Origin: Methanobacteriota archaeon
GTDB lineage: Archaea > Halobacteriota > Methanocellia > Methanocellales > Methanocellaceae
Direction: 5' to 3'
Assembly (NCBI GenBank): GCA_023436075.1
Contig: JAEZKS010000222.1
Coordinates: 1 to 22,227, forward strand
DNA length: 22,227 nt
The notes under the pieces were generated by a model. The model ran no database searches. It was not told where the DNA came from and was given only the letters and a program-made list of their open reading frames with translations. The position numbers and the translations under genes are program-made. Below are positions 7,446 to 13,939 of the stretch, piece after piece (within the stretch, counting starts at the first letter, position 1; each line of letters starts with the position of its first letter).

Positions 7446-7453
7446 ATAATAAA
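7446..7453 (-). promoter_or_regulatory. TATA-like box of fae-hps
   Basis: TTTATTAT on the minus strand, preceded by AAAG (possible BRE), about 42 bases before the ATG at 7411. A start about 27 bases downstream would leave a 15-base leader containing the GAGGT ribosome binding site. Confidence 0.45.
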
Positions 7454-7559
7454 CTTTAGCAGATACAGAAAAAAACAAGAGCGCATGAAAAGCGGTGGGA
7501 AATGAAAATATACCCGGGGTATGCCCGGAGTGGTAAAATGCACAGGGCCGGGGTCGTAT

Positions 7560-7584
7560 CGCGTGCGCGCGTGGCCAGTCTGGC
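7560..7584. repeat. Alternating CG tract plus small hairpin, copy 2
   Basis: Positions 7560-7573 alternate pyrimidine-purine (CGCGTGCGCGCGTG) and are followed by GCCA/TGGC with a 3-base loop. Same design as the elements at 5622 and 13864. Confidence 0.4.
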
Positions 7585-7639
7585 TTCCATAGGCGCTTAT
7601 CAGGGTGCTGTCGCGCCGTCGCCTATAAGGAGTTGATTC

Positions 7640-7753
7640 ATGGAGGAATACCTTACAAAGACAGATCATGAGGGGGCTTCGCTCCTTCCAGTCGCTCTGG
7701 CCTATGGCCTCCACTGGCCGCTCCTGGTCTCCGCTATTCAACGCGAGCGATAG
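7640..7753 (+). CDS. Possible 37-aa small membrane peptide
   Basis: An ATG preceded by AAGGAG (7627-7632, spacing 7 bases), one of the better ribosome binding sites in the window, opens a 37-codon frame ending at TAG 7753. The N-terminal part is polar (MEEYLTKTDHEG); the rest is hydrophobic with one proline kink (SLLPVALAYG, HWPLLVSAI) and a basic end. It might be a small membrane peptide or a chance frame. No family was recognised; the next small frame starts 20 bases downstream. Confidence 0.3.
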   Translation: MEEYLTKTDHEGASLLPVALAYGLHWPLLVSAIQRER

Positions 7754-7773
7754 GTCGTGTGGGTGTCGATTAT

Positions 7774-7986
7774 ATGACTTATGTGATACTGGATGAAAAT
7801 ATTCGTCTGATTCAGAGCTCCAACGGCACAATCACGTATAATTTGAGTCTTATCGTGGAAGAGGGCAAAGATGGCAAACGATTTGACACGAACTCCCGAA
7901 TGATAATCACATCCGAGAAGCCAGGGGTAGTTTCTCTCAACGTCAGGGAGGAAATTGACTTACTAAAAACTATGGAAATAAAATGA
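7774..7986 (+). CDS. Small hypothetical protein (70 aa)
   Basis: A 70-residue frame from the ATG at 7774 (an in-frame GTG at 7759 is the alternative). The alternating pattern of hydrophobic and polar residues (TYVILDENIRLIQSS, TITYNLSLIVEEGKDG, RMIITSEKPGVVSLNV) looks like a small beta-rich domain ending in a helix (REEIDLLKTMEI), which is more protein-like than a random frame. No ribosome binding site is visible, but it may be coupled to the 37-aa frame ending 20 bases upstream. It lies at the border between GC-rich and AT-rich DNA. Function unknown. Confidence 0.4.
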   Translation: MTYVILDENIRLIQSSNGTITYNLSLIVEEGKDGKRFDTNSRMIITSEKPGVVSLNVREEIDLLKTMEIK

Positions 7987-8350
7987 TGGATAGACGACCA
8001 AGAATGCTGAGTTTGGTTATTGCCACATGCAATCAGCAGACGGATATTGACTTCGCAAGTGCTACGTTCGCTCATTTACATATGAGAGATAATGTGTAAA
8101 CGTTCGACTGTAAAAACTCTCTTTTTCACGGGCCGATCTGTTAAAACTACGCTTTTACCAGCGAATTTCATTCCAAAAGTATTTCTCAGACTTTAATTGT
8201 TCCACATAGCACTATACATATAAACTATAATGAAGTTATAGAAATAATTTTTCTTTTATATGTATATTTTGTCAAAATAATGTTTACTATTTTATGAAAC
8301 AAAAAACAGGTAAGTCGCCGTTTACTACGATCATGTGCGAATAAATATCG

Positions 8351-8380
8351 ATTAATTGATTCTGAGATAAATGTTATATC
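8351..8380 (+). promoter_or_regulatory. Promoter-like element shared with the 12780 gene
   Basis: The 18 bases ATTAATTGATTCTGAGAT (8351-8368) recur with one change at 12727-12744, directly ahead of the TATA box of the gene at 12780. Here they are followed by a TATA-like TTATATC (8374-8380). Transcription would begin near 8405, about 150 bases before the next start codon. Confidence 0.45.
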
Positions 8381-8425
8381 CTATGTAAGCACTTAAAAAA
8401 CTAGCGCTTATTATATAAGTGCTAC

Positions 8426-8466
8426 ATGGACCCCGACCGTTCATGCAACAGAGCGTCGGGGACCAT
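8426..8466 (+). ncRNA. Strong hairpin, possible small RNA or structured leader
   Basis: Arms ATGGACCCCGAC (8426-8437) and GTCGGGGACCAT (8455-8466) pair at 11 of 12 positions around a 17-base loop, GC-rich inside very AT-rich DNA. It lies some 20 bases downstream of the start expected from the promoter at 8351-8380. It could be a small RNA or the structured 5' leader of the gene at 8552; the strand is inferred from that promoter. Confidence 0.35.
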
Positions 8467-8551
8467 GGCCATTGAGGCATAGGTAATTTAGCGTTTAATT
8501 AAAAAAACTTAGTGGTTCCTATGTCTCCATATATTCTATAGGAGGCAAAAT

Positions 8552-9346
8552 ATGGCAAATAAAGTAATGAAGACTGCAAGGAGAGTTATTGTTCTTCTTG
8601 CCGTTACTGCTATTATGGCAGTTGGTTTTACCCAGACTGTATATGCTTGGGGAGGCAATATACATAATGGCATAACAAGCGCGGCACTGAGCCGAACGAT
8701 TGGCAGCAATTCAGATGTCCAAAATCATTGTATGGACCCTGACACCCTGGATAATACATATTGCATCCCGTTTACCGACATTTCCCCCGTACACATCTCG
8801 ATGCATTCGTATATCATTAACAATAATATACACACACTCGGGTCTGCGCCTCATGAAGTCAAGTACAACGCCGATAATGCGAAGCGGGACATCCATTCTA
8901 CAAACCCGTCTACAAGATCTCAAGGTTATCAAGCGCTGGGCCGGAGTCTTCATTATCTCGAAGACTGCGCGCAACCATTCCACACCTCTTTAAATGGGGC
9001 TATGCCTACGATTGCACTGCTTACTTTTGGTCTCGATACTAGTGGTGGAGCCTACTATCCGTACCATGATAAATATGAGGGGGACGTAGCTGAATCTGCC
9101 TGGGTTAGCAATGGGTGGAATAATCTAGGTGTTTCTTCAGAGGTATTCTCGGTCACTGATCCTGAAAGCACTGCCATAGACATAGCATATTTTTCAAATT
9201 ACTATGTGCCATACCTGATTGGTGTTTGCTCCCTTTATGATGCGAATACACTCAAGAATGACGCGACGGTAAAGTCTATCACACAATCGCTGACACTGGC
9301 GTCTGCGGCAAGCTCGGCTGGCGTCATAGAGTATGCGACTAATTAA
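8552..9346 (+). CDS. Secreted zinc-dependent phospholipase C / S1-P1 nuclease-like protein
   Basis: A 264-residue exported protein. The signal peptide (basic start, hydrophobic 12-27) appears to be cut after VYA (32), leaving W33 as the mature N-terminus; in bacterial phospholipase C and P1 nuclease this first tryptophan itself binds zinc. W33 and H38 keep the W1/H6 spacing of P1 nuclease. The core HYLEDCAQPFH gives H134, D138 and H144, with exactly the spacing of H118/D122/H128 in Bacillus cereus phospholipase C, and HDKYE gives H172 and E176 (the H142/E146 pair). Asp/His residues at 62-85 probably complete the site. It therefore probably hydrolyses a phosphodiester (lipid or nucleic acid) outside the cell. 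AGGAGG lies 6 bases before the ATG. It is AT-rich like the ABC cassette that follows, but separated from it by a terminator-like hairpin. Confidence 0.85.
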   Translation: MANKVMKTARRVIVLLAVTAIMAVGFTQTVYAWGGNIHNGITSAALSRTIGSNSDVQNHCMDPDTLDNTYCIPFTDISPVHISMHSYIINNNIHTLGSAPHEVKYNADNAKRDIHSTNPSTRSQGYQALGRSLHYLEDCAQPFHTSLNGAMPTIALLTFGLDTSGGAYYPYHDKYEGDVAESAWVSNGWNNLGVSSEVFSVTDPESTAIDIAYFSNYYVPYLIGVCSLYDANTLKNDATVKSITQSLTLASAASSAGVIEYATN

Positions 9347-9349
9347 TTA

Positions 9350-9387
9350 TAAAAATTGCGGATATATCGTCCGCAATTTTTCTTTTT
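9350..9387 (+). terminator. Terminator-like hairpin after the phospholipase-like gene
   Basis: A perfect 12-base stem AAAAATTGCGGA/TCCGCAATTTTT (9350-9361 and 9369-9380) with a 7-base loop, then TCTTTTT, starting 3 bases after the stop codon. Confidence 0.7.
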
Positions 9388-9400
9388 GGTGGTAATATGA

Positions 9401-9409
9401 GCTATAAAA
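9401..9409 (+). promoter_or_regulatory. TATA-like box of ABC cassette 1
   Basis: CTATAAAAA about 70 bases before the ATG at 9471; a start near 9430 would give a leader of about 40 bases. It directly follows the terminator of the preceding gene, so the cassette is probably its own transcript. Confidence 0.45.
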
Positions 9410-9470
9410 ATAGTGTTTACAATGGCTGATCTGGTCTCAATTGTATTTACTTTGGAGTAGTGAGTAGCGC

Positions 9471-10388
9471 ATGATAGAGACACGCGATTTGACTAAGGTC
9501 TATGATAACGTAGCTGCCGTCGACTCAGTAAGCCTAAATATCGACAGAGGCGAAGTGTTCGGGCTAATCGGCCCTAATGGTGCTGGTAAAACTACATTGA
9601 TAGATATGATAATAGGGCTCATCGAGCCGACAAGAGGCATATCTATCATCAACGGTATTGATGTAAGAAAAGAACCTCTTAAGGCAAAGAAAATTATCGG
9701 ACATCTTCCCGAGGGCATAGGATTTTATGGTAATATGTCTGGAGAAAAAAATTTAGTATATTTTTCTGAATTTCATACTTCAGGTAAGAAAGTGGATTCT
9801 CATCAGATAAAACAACTTCTAGAGTATGTGGGGCTCACAGATTCACAAAAGCAGGTTAGTAACTTTTCAAAAGGCATGAAACAAAGACTAGCTCTTGCGC
9901 ACGCTCTTCTTGTCGATCCTGAGGTAATCTTTCTCGATGAGCCCACTACAGGGCTAGATCCAGAAGGGATCATGCATTTTAGAGATATAATAAATGAGCA
10001 AGCTGATCAGGGAAAGACCGTTCTATTTTCATCCCATAACTTAGCTGAGGTAAAAAGCATCTGCGATCGGATAGGGATAATATCCTCGGGAAAAATTAGA
10101 GCCATTGGCACACCTAATGAGGTTCAGACGCAGATGCAAACGATAAAAGAGACAACAATAGTACTCGAAGTTTTTGGAAAGTTGCCCGAACTTTCGAATC
10201 AAAACATTCTCAGCGTTCGGAATGATAATAACAAGATGATAATACAGGCAACGTCAGACATCCGAGAGCAAATTTCACGAGAACTCTTGGAAAAGCATGT
10301 TTGTATTCGTGAAATGAGACTTCAGGAAAAAACGCTTGAGGACATATTTGTTGATACAATTTATCGGAGGGTAAGTCATGAGAGCTGA
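9471..10388 (+). CDS. ABC transporter ATP-binding protein, cassette 1
   Basis: A 305-residue ATPase that drives the ABC-2 permease encoded next. Walker A GPNGAGKT (34-41), signature FSKGMKQRL (132-140; S-K-G-M instead of the usual S-G-G-Q), Walker B VIFLDEPT (152-159), D-loop GLDPEG and the switch histidine in SSHNLAEV (189) are all present; residues 225-305 form a C-terminal extension of the type seen in NosF/CcmA-like multidrug and lipid exporters. It is the same length as the cassette 2 ATPase and lines up with it residue by residue. The permease gene starts inside its last codons (11-base overlap). The codons are much more A/T-ending than in cassettes 2 and 3. The substrate cannot be read from the sequence. 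Confidence 0.93.
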   Translation: MIETRDLTKVYDNVAAVDSVSLNIDRGEVFGLIGPNGAGKTTLIDMIIGLIEPTRGISIINGIDVRKEPLKAKKIIGHLPEGIGFYGNMSGEKNLVYFSEFHTSGKKVDSHQIKQLLEYVGLTDSQKQVSNFSKGMKQRLALAHALLVDPEVIFLDEPTTGLDPEGIMHFRDIINEQADQGKTVLFSSHNLAEVKSICDRIGIISSGKIRAIGTPNEVQTQMQTIKETTIVLEVFGKLPELSNQNILSVRNDNNKMIIQATSDIREQISRELLEKHVCIREMRLQEKTLEDIFVDTIYRRVSHES

Positions 10389-11469
10389 GTTCACCATCGC
10401 AAAGAAAGAGATAAAAGACTATTTCACTAGCAAGCGATTTCTCGCCATTGTGGCGATATTATTTCTCCTTTCTACCTACAGCATCATTATTGGTTTAAAC
10501 GATTATAATACAACGCTTACAGCGTATAAAAAAGCGCAGGTAGAAGTTAAAAACAGCGATGTTTATAGCCAGATAATGAGCAGTTTTGCTGCTAAAATCG
10601 CCGATGCAGAAGCCCGTAACGCACAGGAGGAGGTGGCGATGTGGAAAGGATTGATGGATTCCACAGAAAACCAACCAATGCCATCTATTCTCATGGTTTT
10701 TAGCTATTTTAACCAATATTTTATATTCCTTGGGATAGCCCTGTCCATAATAATAGGATTTGATGCGATAACGAAGGAAAAAGAAGAAGGCACTTTTAAA
10801 GCACTTTTATCGCATCCATTTTATAGAGATAGTATAATAAACGGAAAAGTTATCGGTGCAACGATCGTATTATTAATAGTACTTGCAATAGTGTTTCTAT
10901 TAACGATTTCTATATTAATCATCAATAATGTGATACCGACAACCGACGAAATTTACAGGATATTTACTAGTTACCTGCTTACAGTGCTGTTCTGTGTGCT
11001 GTTCTTTTCATTGGCTGTTGTAGGGTCCGCTTTCGCGAAAAATTCAAGCACAGCTTTGACCTACCTGCTCGGCGTTGTACTATTGATATACGTATATACC
11101 CAGCTTACAACCCCGATCGTTGCTTACATAATGGGACCTGAACCGATGTCAAAGGATTTGCTAAATTCATCCATCACAGACACTAACACGAATAATTTGA
11201 TTTATGATACAAAGATCGTCGACTACTGGAATAAATATAATCTTTGCAGTCAGATAATTAATATGATTTCACCAGTATACAATTATCAAGTAATTAGCAC
11301 AGCGCTTGTGACGAATACAATTACAGATATGGATAGCTATAGGTATATCGGAATAAACGTATTAGATGCACTATCATATGTAACGATCAATATTTTTGCG
11401 TTAATCGTTGAAATATTCGTTACATTCGCCATTGCTTATGTTAAGTTCATGAGGATGGATATCCGATGA
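10378..11469 (+). CDS. ABC-2 family permease, cassette 1
   Basis: A 363-residue membrane subunit with about six helices (near 21-40, 110-128, 160-182, 196-218, 226-246, 335-357). The cytoplasmic coupling segment FDAITKEKEEGTFKALLSHP (129-147) is shared by all three permeases of the window (EKEEGT or ERESGS core). A large, charged outside loop (41-105) and a second variable loop (250-330) containing DYWNK face the exterior. The family (NosY/ABC-2) exports or extracts lipids, polysaccharides, peptides or drugs. GGAGG just upstream within the ATPase gene serves as the ribosome binding site. It ends in MRMDIR and overlaps the next gene by ATGA, pointing to coupled translation. Confidence 0.9.
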   Translation: MRAEFTIAKKEIKDYFTSKRFLAIVAILFLLSTYSIIIGLNDYNTTLTAYKKAQVEVKNSDVYSQIMSSFAAKIADAEARNAQEEVAMWKGLMDSTENQPMPSILMVFSYFNQYFIFLGIALSIIIGFDAITKEKEEGTFKALLSHPFYRDSIINGKVIGATIVLLIVLAIVFLLTISILIINNVIPTTDEIYRIFTSYLLTVLFCVLFFSLAVVGSAFAKNSSTALTYLLGVVLLIYVYTQLTTPIVAYIMGPEPMSKDLLNSSITDTNTNNLIYDTKIVDYWNKYNLCSQIINMISPVYNYQVISTALVTNTITDMDSYRYIGINVLDALSYVTINIFALIVEIFVTFAIAYVKFMRMDIR

Positions 11470-11990
11470 GCGAAAATGATATAAAACCCAGAAAAAGGAC
11501 CCCGGTGGCAATTGCTTTAATATGTATCGCAGGTCTCATAGCCATTTTACTGGCATTATGGGCTATGTGTATAATCGCAGATTATTTAGGGAATCCCCAA
11601 AATGACACTAACGCAACTCCCGACTATGCATATAGCTATGACCTGGTCAATAATGGCACTATCGATAATATCGTAATTGAGTCTGACTTCACGTTCCTTT
11701 TACGTAACGACGTAAGGTATATTGAGACAACGGGTAACTCCATCGAAGTGAAATTGTGGGGAAGATACCTGAACTCCACAGTTAAATTCAATAAAAACGG
11801 CACTCGGCTTGATGTAAACATTGACATACAAACGTATAGTTCCAATGATTTCGGGGCAGAACATGCCAATGAATACATCTATTTGCCGAAAAACTGGAGC
11901 TACACGATTATTTCAAACAATAGATACGGTAACACCATAGTTGAAAATAAATCGTGGAATTACACCGCTATCGATAATAAATTAGCGTAA
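11466..11990 (+). CDS. Membrane-anchored outside-facing small protein, cassette 1
   Basis: A 174-residue protein with a basic N-terminus (IKPRKRTP), one membrane helix (about 12-38) and a beta-rich outside domain with many N-x-S/T sequons (NGT, NST, NWS, NKS, NYT) that could be glycosylated. The block EYIYLPKNWSYTII is shared with the three tandem proteins downstream (YLPR-NYTV type), so it belongs to the same family though it lacks their WYN and TILDS motifs. The segment may resemble DUF4097-type beta-helical sheets, but this is not certain. It overlaps the permease by ATGA, so it is likely a third subunit that contacts the transporter from outside. No enzyme motif is seen. Confidence 0.75.
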   Translation: MSENDIKPRKRTPVAIALICIAGLIAILLALWAMCIIADYLGNPQNDTNATPDYAYSYDLVNNGTIDNIVIESDFTFLLRNDVRYIETTGNSIEVKLWGRYLNSTVKFNKNGTRLDVNIDIQTYSSNDFGAEHANEYIYLPKNWSYTIISNNRYGNTIVENKSWNYTAIDNKLA

Positions 11991-12003
11991 TACTTTGAGC
12001 ATA

Positions 12004-12036
12004 CGGACAGCTAGGTCCGATCGGTTTTTATTTTAT
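12004..12036 (+). terminator. Terminator-like hairpin after ABC cassette 1
   Basis: CGGAC/GTCCG stem (12004-12008 and 12015-12019) followed by ATCGG and a T-rich run TTTTTATTTTAT, 14 bases past the stop of the cassette. Confidence 0.5.
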
Positions 12037-12162
12037 ATCATCCATGGCAAACAGATAGCCTGCCAGCATTGCCTTTAAAAGCGTTGTGCCAGTCGTGACC
12101 ATTGTGTATGTTGAGCGGACCATAAGAGACCGGCTTATGGGATAGTGATTCATCGTTTGTGC

Positions 12163-12175
12163 GATTAGCTTTATC
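12163..12175 (+). promoter_or_regulatory. Promoter of tandem gene A (GATTAGCTTTATC)
   Basis: GATTAGCTTTATC occurs here and at 12742-12754. In both places the TTTATC begins 31 bases before an ATG (12201, 12780). This identical spacing both supports the two start codons and indicates leaderless transcripts. Confidence 0.6.
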
Positions 12176-12200
12176 TGATCATATGATTAACTGCTATATC

Positions 12201-12713
12201 ATGAGGCTAAAAAGCCTAGCGTTCGCCCTGTCGATAGTAGTGCTGGCGGTAGCAAGCAGCAATTGCTGCCTTTGCATCGACTATTTCGCGCCGCCGATGA
12301 AATGGTATAACTATAGCTGCAATGCGGCGCCCAACGTCACGATCGGAATGAACCTCTATACGCTGGGCCCTCAGCCGATCACGATTCTCGATTCTGACTC
12401 CGACATGATCAACTTTTCTTCCTACGGGCCGTTCTGTAATCCGTCGATCTACACGAATACTGACAATGGCCGGCTCGACATATACTTCAGGATGTCAGGC
12501 AGCTCGGACATAAGCCCCGGCTTCAAGTCGGATACGTATCTCTATCTCCCGCGAGGCCCGAACTATACGGTGTCAATAAGCATCTGGGAAAGCTATCGAA
12601 ACGTGAGTAACGTGACCAATAAATACACCGGGGGCAACCTCACGCTTTACGTGAACGATCCGGAACACCGGCCACAGCCGCGCAACTATTCGACGAAACT
12701 GAAGCCATTATAA
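12201..12713 (+). CDS. Tandem exoprotein A (170 aa)
   Basis: A secreted or anchored protein of about 170 residues. The N-terminus MRLKSLAFALSIVVLAVASS is a signal/anchor, followed by a cysteine cluster (NCCLC) that could be lipidated or disulphide-linked. The mature part has WYN, then NVTIGMNLYTLGPQPITILD and SDSDMINFSS, and later SDTYLYLPRGPNYTVSI; the same series of motifs is in the two following genes. Many N-x-S/T sequons suggest a glycosylated surface protein. I start it at the ATG at 12201 because its TATA box lies at exactly the same distance as in gene B; two upstream in-frame starts (12183, 12159) would be ahead of the likely transcription start. Function unknown. Confidence 0.75.
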   Translation: MRLKSLAFALSIVVLAVASSNCCLCIDYFAPPMKWYNYSCNAAPNVTIGMNLYTLGPQPITILDSDSDMINFSSYGPFCNPSIYTNTDNGRLDIYFRMSGSSDISPGFKSDTYLYLPRGPNYTVSISIWESYRNVSNVTNKYTGGNLTLYVNDPEHRPQPRNYSTKLKPL

Positions 12714-12726
12714 ACGACATATGTGC

Positions 12727-12754
12727 ATTAATCGATTCTGAGATTAGCTTTATC
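12727..12754 (+). promoter_or_regulatory. Promoter of tandem gene B
   Basis: Combines the 18-base block found at 8351 (here ATTAATCGATTCTGAGAT, 12727-12744) with the GATTAGCTTTATC box found at 12163. The TTTATC begins at 12749, 31 bases before the ATG at 12780. It joins the regulatory signals of three loci in this window. Confidence 0.6.
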
Positions 12755-12779
12755 AGGCATCTGGTAAAATGGCAATCGA

Positions 12780-13316
12780 ATGAAGTTTAAATTCCTGATG
12801 GTACTTGCAGTAGTAATCGTCGGAGTAGCCTGCAGCAATTGCCTGTGCCTGCAGTATTACTGGCCCCATCAGGTCCAATGGTATAACAAAAGTTTCGACG
12901 CCGCTCAAAACATGACCATTGGCCTCATGTTATGGAACATGGGAGAACAGCCTGTCACTATACTTGATTCTGAATCTGATAATATCAACGTCTCTATCAG
13001 GTACGTCATATCACCGAATGGTTGGCTTGCGAGTAACGACAGTTGTACTATATTATATATCAATCTGGACGGCAGCGATGTTTATCCTGGCTATGATTCG
13101 GAGACGATCGTCTATCTGCCGCGCGAAAACAACTTTACCATGATAGTGTCCGGGCTAGAGTTTCCCGGCCGGGAAAGTCCGATAGTATCGAGGTACAGCG
13201 GAAGTAACTTCACATTGTGGGTCGACGACGGGGGTCATAACGTCTATTATGATCTACGTGCGGCACCGGATATGCATGTGATACACAACTACGACGATTG
13301 GGGTGCTGCTGTATGA
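12780..13316 (+). CDS. Tandem exoprotein B (178 aa)
   Basis: A paralogue of tandem gene A: signal peptide MKFKFLMVLAVVIVGVAC with a possible lipobox (GVAC) and a CLC pair, then QWYN, NMTIGLMLWNMGEQPVTILD, SESDNINVS, and SETIVYLPRENNFTMIV. It has a longer C-terminal tail with histidines and aspartates (DDGGHNVYYD, IHNYDDWG). The beta-rich, sequon-bearing mature part is probably on the cell surface. It has its own promoter, and its stop overlaps the start of gene C by ATGA, so B and C are translated as a pair. Not a recognised family outside this window. Confidence 0.8.
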   Translation: MKFKFLMVLAVVIVGVACSNCLCLQYYWPHQVQWYNKSFDAAQNMTIGLMLWNMGEQPVTILDSESDNINVSIRYVISPNGWLASNDSCTILYINLDGSDVYPGYDSETIVYLPRENNFTMIVSGLEFPGRESPIVSRYSGSNFTLWVDDGGHNVYYDLRAAPDMHVIHNYDDWGAAV

Positions 13317-13828
13317 GTGAACCACAACTACCCCCGAAAGAGAGTCGTGTAAAAAAGCCCAGGATTACCTTAAGACTGATGCTATTTATCGTAATAGTGC
13401 TCGTCGTAAGCGCTATTTACTTTGTATATATCTGGCCGTCTCACGAGAACGACCCAAAGTGGTATAACTTCAGCTTCCTCCCTTCTCCGGATACGACGAT
13501 GGTTATTGTCCTCAATTCGACCGGGCTGCAACAGGTCACTATCCTGAATTCCAGCTCTGATATGGCTGCTATATCCATGTATTGTGCTCCCGGACCGAGC
13601 TTTTATCAGAGAAATGAGGACGACAGCACTTCTGTGGAACTCCGACAGAACTATACGTATAATCAGGTGGAGGTTGACACGTTAGTCTACCTGCCACGGG
13701 GACAGAATTATCAGGTAATACTGTCGGGCAGGAATCTCGCTGAAGACGGGGACAGAATTGTCAACGAATATGGCAGCGATAATCTTAATATCATGGTAGA
13801 TGACCTGAAACTGCACGGGATTACATAA
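13313..13828 (+). CDS. Tandem exoprotein C (171 aa)
   Basis: The third tandem paralogue. It differs at the N-terminus: about 24 polar, basic residues (SEPQLPPKESRVKKPR) before a membrane helix (about 23-43), so it is an anchored, N-in protein like the third protein of ABC cassette 1 and not a cleaved one. The outside part shows PKWYNFSF, TTMVIVLNSTGLQQVTILN, SSSDMAAIS and VDTLVYLPRGQNYQVIL. The ATG at 13313 overlaps gene B's stop (ATGA); the open frame runs further upstream, but this overlap start fits the coupling and the family. Probable partner of gene B at the envelope. Confidence 0.8.
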   Translation: MSEPQLPPKESRVKKPRITLRLMLFIVIVLVVSAIYFVYIWPSHENDPKWYNFSFLPSPDTTMVIVLNSTGLQQVTILNSSSDMAAISMYCAPGPSFYQRNEDDSTSVELRQNYTYNQVEVDTLVYLPRGQNYQVILSGRNLAEDGDRIVNEYGSDNLNIMVDDLKLHGIT

Positions 13829-13863
13829 AAGTTTCAAAAGAATCGTAAAAGGACCGGGCGTCT

Positions 13864-13879
13864 CGCGCGCGTGCGCGTG
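13864..13879. repeat. Alternating CG tract, copy 3
   Basis: Sixteen bases alternate strictly pyrimidine-purine (CGCGCGCGTGCGCGTG), followed by ACCGGGCC. Related to the elements at 5622 and 7560; lies between convergent genes. Confidence 0.4.
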
Positions 13880-13883
13880 ACCG

Positions 13884-13934
13884 GGCCTTGGGTCCTCTTG
13901 TTCAGGCCTTGGGTCCTCTTGTTCAGGCCTCGGG
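13884..13934. repeat. Tandem 21-base repeat, 2.4 copies
   Basis: The 21-base unit starting GGCCTTGGGTCC occurs exactly twice (13884-13904, 13905-13925) and is followed by a partial third copy with one change (13926-13934). It lies between the convergent tandem gene C and the regulator gene, ending next to the regulator's stop. Confidence 0.8.
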
Positions 13935-13939
13935 CCACT

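Larger units (their letters stand above)
7987..8551. other. Long AT-rich gap with regulatory-looking elements
   Basis: About 565 bases with no supportable gene on either strand. It holds a promoter-like block (8351-8380), three related 8-base half-sites around 8388-8423 (AGCACTTA, AGCGCTTA, TAAGTGCT), a strong hairpin (8426-8466) and an A/T run after it (8487-8505). The part 8100-8340 is plain AT-rich sequence. Confidence 0.6.

Noticed and set aside
7412..7831. A 140-codon upstream extension of the fae-hps frame
   Set aside because: The Fae family begins at the ATG at 7411, which has its own ribosome binding site and TATA-like box; the extension has no similarity to Fae and crosses the 37-aa frame and a CG tract.
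9397..9429. A 10-codon frame before cassette 1, resembling a leader peptide
   Set aside because: Its ATG lies just ahead of the TATA box at 9401, so it would not be in the cassette's mRNA.
12028..12153. A 41-codon minus-strand frame with a hydrophobic end (LLKAMLAGYLFAMDD)
   Set aside because: No ribosome binding site, its stop lies in the terminator of cassette 1 and its start next to the promoter of tandem gene A; could be a relic, but nothing supports it firmly.
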